A stretch of 20,146 nucleotides of DNA from the IMG/VR virus record IMGVR_UViG_3300035458_000023, positions 1-20,146 of that record; one strand, 5' to 3'. Every line of letters starts with the position of its first letter. The first letter of the stretch is position 1. Shown piece after piece: positions 11,900-17,638 of the stretch. Source of the stretch: a virus. The notes under the pieces are model-generated. The model saw only the letters and a program-made list of their open reading frames with translations. It was not told where the DNA came from and did no database searches. A program made the translations under genes and the position numbers.

Positions 11900-12676
11900 G
11901 TGTCAGCATTCGCCGATCTGGTCAGATTTCTCCCCGTTGCTGGCGGTACCACCGATTGGGTCGTTTCGTCGGCAGTTGGTGGCTGTCAATTGCCGAGCGC
12001 TGCGAATGTTCTCAACGGTGTCTCATATAAACTTTATGCCGTTTCGACTGATCTAACACAATGGGAAGTCGTAATCAGTGTTTACAACTCTGGAACCACT
12101 ACATTTCCACGAACCACTGTTCTTTATAATTCATCAGGTACGGGCACGGCGACAGGGCAGAGCGGAGCCGGGACCAAGATCAACTTCTCGACGATACCTC
12201 AGGTTTCCGTTGTCGCGATTGCGGAGGATATGGTTCCGCAGCAGCAAGGGCATCTTCCGGGTGAGCCGAGCACAGGTTCAGCAGCAGCGGGAGAAGTTGG
12301 AGAATTTATTTCCGCTACGGCTACCACATCAACATTAGTGTCAACAACTCAGACCAATATCACTTCAATTACGTTGTCAGCCGGCGATTGGGACATCACA
12401 GCGGGATATTCCGGAATCGGTTCTAGTACTCCAATTGTAACGGTGATCAACGTTTCGATTAACACTGTGACAGCCACTATTGTTAATACGGCTGGCCAAT
12501 CATTCGGATTGCGTGGGACTTCTTTGACCGACCCCATTCTCAATGGAAACATAGGCCCATTACGAGTTTCGATATCTGGATCAACATCGTATTTTTTAAA
12601 TACCCAGGCTACATATACAGGTGCTGGCGCAACATTTGCGGTAACTGGCATTATCCGCGCGAGACGAGCGAGGTGA
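11900..12676 (+). CDS. Tail-fibre or virion-surface-like protein
   Basis: 258 aa. GTG 11900 abuts the previous stop. The N-terminal domain (residues about 1-110) has WVVSSAVGGCQLPSAA, YKLYAVSTDLTQWEVVISVYNSGTTTFPRTTV and a NFSTIPQVSVVAIAEDM end, the pattern often seen as an attachment domain of phage fibres (beta strands with an R-TTV turn). The second half, after a Gly/Ala hinge (GSAAAGEVGEF), is a Thr/Ser/Val-rich beta domain (TNITSITLSAGDWDITAGYS) ending in Arg-rich RARRAR. It probably decorates the virion or binds receptor. Its stop overlaps the tailspike start. Confidence 0.7.
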   Translation: MSAFADLVRFLPVAGGTTDWVVSSAVGGCQLPSAANVLNGVSYKLYAVSTDLTQWEVVISVYNSGTTTFPRTTVLYNSSGTGTATGQSGAGTKINFSTIPQVSVVAIAEDMVPQQQGHLPGEPSTGSAAAGEVGEFISATATTSTLVSTTQTNITSITLSAGDWDITAGYSGIGSSTPIVTVINVSINTVTATIVNTAGQSFGLRGTSLTDPILNGNIGPLRVSISGSTSYFLNTQATYTGAGATFAVTGIIRARRAR

Positions 12677-14385
12677 TAAAAACTTCTCGTAGATCGTTCC
12701 TGACTAATATGGTTGCGTTTGGTGTCAGTCCTAGTCTCACGAAAAATCCAAGGAAAAAAATGACGATCCTTCTTGCAAACGAAACCTCCGTTGCTGGTGA
12801 CGGAGTCACTGATGATATGGCCGCTTTGTCCGCTCTATTTCAACAGGCATCGCTTAACGGTGACGAGATTATCGCGAAACGGGGAGCAACTTATCGGATC
12901 GCCAGCAACGCCGGGATACCAAATCGCGGGCTTGTGCTTCAGAACGCAAAGTTATGTGTCAATGGTGCCGCATTCGATTTCGAGTGCGACGGCTTGAGCT
13001 ATGCCATGCGGCTCGGCTCTAATGCCAAGATTGAGGGAGAGGGCTCTATCCGGACTACCAAATCAACGAACGTTCCGGCCTTTCCCACGAGCACATGGCA
13101 CGCTCCAGTGTCGGCCGGATATGCCTATCTTGATCCTGACAAGGGCACTATCACTGCACCTGGGACTCTCTCAACCATTCGCGGCGTGTTTGTCAAAGGC
13201 GTCACGCTCGGCACCGTGCGCACCAACAATTCCAGCGTGTTCGCTATTATTGGTGATGTAGCCGATGGTGAAATTGCTGACATCAATTTTGATCCGTCTG
13301 CCACGACCACGCTTGCGCTTGGGTTCGATTGGTCATCAATGGCGGCTGCTGGAGCGCTATATTCGGATTCCAGCGGAGATTATCTGCCGATGGCGACGCT
13401 GGCTTCGAATTTCAATAGCGGGGCGCTTTATACGGTGCATCCTCACAACTTTGACATTCGTCGCTTATGCATAGGCGCGATGACGCTGCCCACCGTAAGT
13501 GGTTCCGGGGGAATGGGAGTGCGCCTCTCGGGATGCCGAGACATGGTGATTGATCAGGTTGATGTCGTGGAAGCCGGTTTTGCTGGTTTCTTCAATACTG
13601 CTGGCGATCTTGGTTGGGAGTTTGCGCCGCTGACGGAAAAGACACGAGCAGCCAAGGGCATTAGAGTGAGCAACGTTAGAGTTGCGAAGGCCGATTGGTA
13701 CGGAGCTTATATTGATTGGTACGCCGACAACGTGGCGCGCGCGGTCGGATATTCGCCGATGATCAGCACGGTACTTCACAGCGACACTATCATTCAGGGT
13801 TTCCAGACCTACGGTCCTCAGAGCGGCAATCCGGGAACGCCGATCCTGCCCGCTACGGATGGCATCTTTATTCAATATGCTGCGGGCGTGAGAATACGCG
13901 ATAGCTATGCGCGAGGGCATCTACATGGCATCAACATCGCAGGCGGATGCGATCGCGTGCGCGTCCAAGATTGCGAGGTAATATTCTCGCAGCTAGATGG
14001 CATTGTTGCTGGGGACTCGACATCGCCGCCGCAGGATTGTTTGATCGAGGGCTGCTCTGCCTTTGCCAATGGAGTCAACTCTGTCGAAACCAATCCATCA
14101 GGTATTTACGATGTGCAGTCAAATAGGACACAAATTATTCGCAATATCACGGGCGTTGTCGGCGAGTCTAGACAGCTATTCGGTATTCGAACCGGCATGA
14201 GTACGCTAGCCGCAACTGTGGTCGGGAACTACTGCCGTGGCGTGAAGTCCGGCGGCGTCGGATGCTGGATTGGTGGGACGGACGTACCGGGAACTTGCGC
14301 CGTCTATCGTGATAACCTAGCGGCGAGTGGCACCACCCCATATGGAGGGGCCACGTCCATGCCTCCTTCGTACATACCTGCATAA
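12673..14385 (+). CDS. Right-handed beta-helix tailspike (pectate-lyase-like)
   Basis: 570 aa from GTG 12673, or 541 aa from ATG 12760, which has AAGGA 5 bases upstream. The mature part opens with SVAGDGVTDDMAALSALFQQ, the signature of pectate-lyase-3-type beta-helix depolymerases. Many short beta-strand coils follow (GIRVSNVRVAK, GVRIRDSYARGHLHGINIAGG, RVRVQDCEVIFSQLDGIVAG). Such trimers cut or bind capsular or O-antigen polysaccharide. Catalytic acids cannot be picked by eye. The leader encoded between the two starts, KTSRRSFLTNMVAFGVSPS, has a twin-arginine pattern, odd for a virion protein. Confidence 0.82.
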   Translation: MIKTSRRSFLTNMVAFGVSPSLTKNPRKKMTILLANETSVAGDGVTDDMAALSALFQQASLNGDEIIAKRGATYRIASNAGIPNRGLVLQNAKLCVNGAAFDFECDGLSYAMRLGSNAKIEGEGSIRTTKSTNVPAFPTSTWHAPVSAGYAYLDPDKGTITAPGTLSTIRGVFVKGVTLGTVRTNNSSVFAIIGDVADGEIADINFDPSATTTLALGFDWSSMAAAGALYSDSSGDYLPMATLASNFNSGALYTVHPHNFDIRRLCIGAMTLPTVSGSGGMGVRLSGCRDMVIDQVDVVEAGFAGFFNTAGDLGWEFAPLTEKTRAAKGIRVSNVRVAKADWYGAYIDWYADNVARAVGYSPMISTVLHSDTIIQGFQTYGPQSGNPGTPILPATDGIFIQYAAGVRIRDSYARGHLHGINIAGGCDRVRVQDCEVIFSQLDGIVAGDSTSPPQDCLIEGCSAFANGVNSVETNPSGIYDVQSNRTQIIRNITGVVGESRQLFGIRTGMSTLAATVVGNYCRGVKSGGVGCWIGGTDVPGTCAVYRDNLAASGTTPYGGATSMPPSYIPA

Positions 14386-14410
14386 TTCGAAGAGAGGTGA
14401 ATAAAAACTC

Positions 14411-15496
14411 GTGTCTCTTCTCGGCTTCGATGCGATTGGACGGCTCGCGATTGGCCAAAATCCAATCGCAGGAGCCCTGCCGGCTGTCTACGGTGGATCG
14501 TTTGGGATATGGCCGCCAGCCCCGGCCCCGCCAGTATCGGCCCGCAACCTCCTAAACCGCGTACAGCAGCGCGGCTTTCAAGATTTCGTCAATGCTCCAG
14601 GAAACCCGAATCAGTTCTTCGGGAACGATATCTCATGGTGGCCACATGCACCTAGACCGGTCAACTTTTCCCGTGATTGGATAGCGTTTTCCGGAAATTT
14701 CAACGTTGAGGCACCGGTTTATAGCGAACCGTTCTCGCCATTCGATATCGGCAAGCATGCACGCAATTCAGCGATAGACTGGATTACGCAGTTCGGGAAT
14801 ATCAGTGTCGATACCCTCCCGATTGAGTCGTTTTCGTTCCTGCCGTTCGGGCTGGGTCTCACCGCAAAGAACTTTGCCAAGGACTGGATAACCTATTCGG
14901 AAACCGGATTTACCGTCGTTCCAGTTAATAAGATCGGTATTGATTTTACGCAGTTCTCGCCGGGGCAGCACGCTCCAAACTTTGCCCGAGACTGGATCGC
15001 ATACTCTGGCAGCATCCAGATCGAAGAATTTCCGCTCATCGGCATCGATTTCCTGCCATTTGCGCCGGGACGAGCCGCGAAACTATGGTCTGGCCAAGGT
15101 CCGCAATGGTGGCCCTACTACTTCAACGCGCCGTTCAAGCCGTCAGGACGGGATACCCATGACGGCGGCCACCTGCGGCGACATTGGCATCACCGCCGGC
15201 CATCGGTTTATTCGCAGGAATATTACGATGAACTCCGCAGGCTCCAGAAGCTTCGCGAGCGTGGGGATGTTGACGACGAAGAGTTAGTCGAAGAAATCAA
15301 GCGGATCGTTCCGAATCTGCTGATTCCGATCAATCGGTTAATTCCGCCGTTAATGCTGCCATCGCTGAGACAATTACCCCCATTTCGACCGGTACCATCA
15401 TTGACGATGAACCCGCCGCCCTTTAGATTAGCCACACCAGAGGAAATTGCGGCGGATGACGAACAGATAATTGCTATGATTCTTTCGGAGGAATAA
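14411..15496 (+). CDS. Conserved phage protein with tandem 34-36 residue repeats
   Basis: 361 aa from GTG 14411 (GAGAGG lies rather far upstream, near 14390). The start SLLGFDAIGRLAIGQ recurs in phage proteins of this kind. Residues 75-226 contain four or five tandem repeats centred on DWI: Asp89, Asp123, Asp158 and Asp194, each preceded by a G..A.NFA-like turn and followed by a YSG-like strand and an aromatic F.PF strand. A His/Arg-rich linker follows (GGHLRRHWHHRRPS), then a helix (YYDELRRLQKLRERGDVDDEELVEEIKR, split here as two units) and a Pro/Leu-rich tail. The repeats suggest a solenoid or fibre. Function unknown. Confidence 0.75.
   Translation: MSLLGFDAIGRLAIGQNPIAGALPAVYGGSFGIWPPAPAPPVSARNLLNRVQQRGFQDFVNAPGNPNQFFGNDISWWPHAPRPVNFSRDWIAFSGNFNVEAPVYSEPFSPFDIGKHARNSAIDWITQFGNISVDTLPIESFSFLPFGLGLTAKNFAKDWITYSETGFTVVPVNKIGIDFTQFSPGQHAPNFARDWIAYSGSIQIEEFPLIGIDFLPFAPGRAAKLWSGQGPQWWPYYFNAPFKPSGRDTHDGGHLRRHWHHRRPSVYSQEYYDELRRLQKLRERGDVDDEELVEEIKRIVPNLLIPINRLIPPLMLPSLRQLPPFRPVPSLTMNPPPFRLATPEEIAADDEQIIAMILSEE
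14633..15088 (+). repeat. Protein-level tandem repeat block (DWI repeats)
   Basis: Four full copies and one degenerate copy of a 34-36 residue unit. Anchors are RDWIAFSG, IDWITQFG, KDWITYSE and RDWIAYSG, with spacings of 34, 35 and 36 residues; the fifth is KLWSGQG. Each unit carries an F.PF-type strand between anchors. The DNA copies have diverged, so duplication is old. Confidence 0.75.
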
Positions 15497-15664
15497 ATGG
15501 GACCGCATTCTGTGATTTGGCAGCCGACTCCTGACTGTCCGGATGTGAAAGCGTGGCTTGAACAGCATAAAATAGAACCCCATCCGGGGTGGGTCATAAA
15601 GGAGTTCGGGAACGGTTCTTACAGCCACGAGCCGCCTCTTGTGATGATGCTCTCCGACGAATGA
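15497..15664 (+). CDS. Very small hypothetical protein (55 aa)
   Basis: ATG 15497 begins right after the previous TAA and has a strong ribosome binding site, GGAGGA at 15487-15492. The product starts MGPHSVIWQPTPDCPDVKAW and contains WLEQHKIEPHPGWVIKEFG, with a helix and a short beta pair likely. It ends in an acidic SDE. The stop overlaps the next ATG. No function is recognised; the strong initiation signal and overlaps support it as a real gene. Confidence 0.7.
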   Translation: MGPHSVIWQPTPDCPDVKAWLEQHKIEPHPGWVIKEFGNGSYSHEPPLVMMLSDE

Positions 15665-15801
15665 TGATTTTGGAAATGATGCTTCGCAACCTATGGTGCA
15701 TGCTGTTTCACCGCCGAGCGGTCCACGAGATATCGGCGGTCGGGGATTACAAGATAATGCGGTGCGATAAGTGCCAGATTACGTGGACGGAGCCGCGATA
15801 A
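15661..15801 (+). CDS. Very small CxxC protein (46 aa)
   Basis: ATG 15661 overlaps the previous stop (ATGATG context; ATG 15664 is also possible). The product has a hydrophobic basic helix (LEMMLRNLWCMLFHRRAV) and ends with a beta-type KIMRCDKCQITWTEPR, a single zinc-knuckle half with Cys..Cys. Similar tiny proteins occur in phage structural operons. One CxxC could bind metal only as a dimer or with Cys/His from the helix. Its stop shares a base with the next ATG. Confidence 0.55.
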   Translation: MMILEMMLRNLWCMLFHRRAVHEISAVGDYKIMRCDKCQITWTEPR

Positions 15802-16103
15802 TGGAGCGTCTTTGCAAAGTCTGTCGAAAATGGCACGACCTCGACAAGCCGTGGCCCGCCAAATGTGTCCGCTTTACCAAATTCAGCGCGCCGAACGTCA
15901 TTTCGGACAGCCTCGGGACGCATCTGCGGCACATGGGGACGGGACAAATGCTGGATAGCAAATCGGCATTTCGAGCGGCGGACAAGGCCTGCGGTGCGGT
16001 ATGCGTCGGGAACGAAGCGACGGCCAAGCCACGGAAATTCATTGAACCACCGCGACCGGGGCCGGATATCAAAAGAGCCATTGATCAGTTGCGGGGAAGG
16101 TGA
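15801..16103 (+). CDS. Conserved phage protein with Cys motif and DSKSAFR helix
   Basis: 100 aa. ATG 15801 shares its A with the previous TAA. The N-terminus is CKVCRKWHDLDKPWPAKCV, a possible zinc site (Cys5, Cys8, His, Cys near 21). Then come APNVISDSL, HMGTGQMLDSKSAFRAADKACG and VCVGNE, ending in helical IKRAIDQLRGR. The VISD...DSKS..RA....G....GNE order recurs in small phage proteins encoded close to scaffold and capsid genes. No biochemical role is known to me. The TGA overlaps the next ATG. Confidence 0.75.
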   Translation: MERLCKVCRKWHDLDKPWPAKCVRFTKFSAPNVISDSLGTHLRHMGTGQMLDSKSAFRAADKACGAVCVGNEATAKPRKFIEPPRPGPDIKRAIDQLRGR

Positions 16104-16354
16104 TGAAAACCGTAGCCGTTTATTCGAAATATATCACCTATACCCATTATGGTTTCCCAGTGGACCATTTCACCGTATCGGTGCAGGTATCAGATGAACT
16201 GACGCCAGATGAAATTGAGTTTGCCAAGGAAAACGCAAGACATCGGCTGGAGGAAATGCCGGTTGATACGTTCCCGGTTGCTGGTGATTACGCGACATTG
16301 ATGCCGGAATATCTCAAGCGTCATCCAGAACTTGCACAATTCATAATTCAGTGA
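16103..16354 (+). CDS. Small hypothetical protein (83 aa)
   Basis: ATG 16103 overlaps the previous TGA and follows GGGGAAGG. The product is an alpha/beta type: N-terminal strands (KTVAVYSKYITYTHYGFP, HFTVSVQVSD), then a helix (TPDEIEFAKENARHRLEEM), and a second helical end (LMPEYLKRHPELAQFI). No cysteines, catalytic motif or membrane segment. Function unknown. The scaffold gene begins 13 bases after its stop. Confidence 0.65.
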   Translation: MKTVAVYSKYITYTHYGFPVDHFTVSVQVSDELTPDEIEFAKENARHRLEEMPVDTFPVAGDYATLMPEYLKRHPELAQFIIQ

Positions 16355-16367
16355 TATTCGAGGAACC

Positions 16368-17618
16368 ATGATCAGGAATTATCTCCTAAATTCGACAGCA
16401 ATGTTTGCTCCTCCCGATGCCCCCGGAAGTGATGCTGGAGGTAGTTCAGATCAGGTTGCCGATCTCGGCGGATCGCCCGAACCCGCAGGAGGCGCACCAG
16501 AAGGTGGTGAAGCCCCTGCGGGCGGTGCGGCTCCCGAACCTGCAAAGGAAGATCATTCCAAGCCCCGCGTCGAGACAGTCGGGGAGAGCGTTAGGCGCGC
16601 CACCGCCGAGACGAAGGAAAAGGCTGAGGCTGCCGCAAAGGCAAAGACAACCAAAGCCGCTGCCAAGAAAGATTCAACGCAGGCCGGCGCCGAGACTGGC
16701 GACGCCGCAAAACCCGGTTCCGAGACCACGACCGAAGGCAACACCGAGACGGCCCCACAGGCTCAGTCCGCCGCGCCCAAGGCATGGAGCAAGGAAGAAA
16801 AAGCCCTTTGGAATGACCTCCCCGAGGCCGCACGCGCGGCAATTACTCGGCGCGAGGCCGACACCGACAAGGGCGTGAACGAGTTACGCACACGATACCA
16901 AGAAATCGATACAGCTATTGCTCCGTATAAGGCCGTGATGACGCAAAACAACGTCACCCCCGGTCAGGCCATCAATCAACTATTCAAATGGCACATGGAG
17001 CTTGCCGGACCCAACAAGGTCGAGGCATTCAGACAGCTCGCGAAATCGTTTGGTGTTGACCCAGCAACCATTGCTGCTGCTCCCGCAACGACGGAAAAGC
17101 CAGCGGATGCTAACCCCGACAATTCGATTCCTGAAAACCTCCGACCGGTAATCACCAATCTGGAAACGCGCCTCAAGACATTTGAGGAACGCGAATCTGC
17201 CGCAATGCAAAACGCGGCAAAACAGACATGGCAGAATTGGTCGAAAGACAAGCCGCATGCAAAAACGGTTGGTCCTCTGATGGCTCAACTGATTAACGGA
17301 GACCTTGCCCTCATTCAGGCAGGCCAGCCGCAGGTCAGCAATACCTTCAAAAACGGATCAATCGACATGGATGCCGCATACGAAGCGGCGAAATACGCAC
17401 ATCCCGAAGTGCGAGCGGCGATCATCCAAGAGGATCAGGCAAAGCGTGACAAGGAAGCCCGAGCGGCTGCCGAGAAGGCCAGGAAAGCGGGCGCAAGCCT
17501 GAAATCTGGCGCCCCGGCCGGCCCGATCAGCGCCAGTTCAAACGCAGCGCCAAGGAACGAAACCGTCGCGGAAAGCATCAAGCGTGCTCTCGCCGAAGTT
17601 CGGGGTACGCAGCACTAA
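16368..17618 (+). CDS. Scaffolding (prohead assembly) protein
   Basis: 416 aa directly upstream of the MCP gene; ATG 16368 follows GAGGAA. The first 140 residues are Ala/Gly/Pro/Glu/Lys-rich and disordered. WSKEEKALWNDLPEAARAAITRREAD begins a helical core typical of phage scaffolds (split here: WSKEEKALWNDLP, then ARAAITRREAD). A coiled-coil region and a basic C-terminal helix follow (ETVAESIKRALAEVRG), the usual capsid-binding end. A near copy of that helix occurs at residues 67-81 (RVETVGESVRRATAE), 10 of 15 identical. It organises capsid subunits into a prohead and is then released. Assignment rests on composition, helix pattern and position. Confidence 0.85.
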   Translation: MIRNYLLNSTAMFAPPDAPGSDAGGSSDQVADLGGSPEPAGGAPEGGEAPAGGAAPEPAKEDHSKPRVETVGESVRRATAETKEKAEAAAKAKTTKAAAKKDSTQAGAETGDAAKPGSETTTEGNTETAPQAQSAAPKAWSKEEKALWNDLPEAARAAITRREADTDKGVNELRTRYQEIDTAIAPYKAVMTQNNVTPGQAINQLFKWHMELAGPNKVEAFRQLAKSFGVDPATIAAAPATTEKPADANPDNSIPENLRPVITNLETRLKTFEERESAAMQNAAKQTWQNWSKDKPHAKTVGPLMAQLINGDLALIQAGQPQVSNTFKNGSIDMDAAYEAAKYAHPEVRAAIIQEDQAKRDKEARAAAEKARKAGASLKSGAPAGPISASSNAAPRNETVAESIKRALAEVRGTQH

Positions 17619-17638
17619 CCCCATAGGGGAAATGTGCC

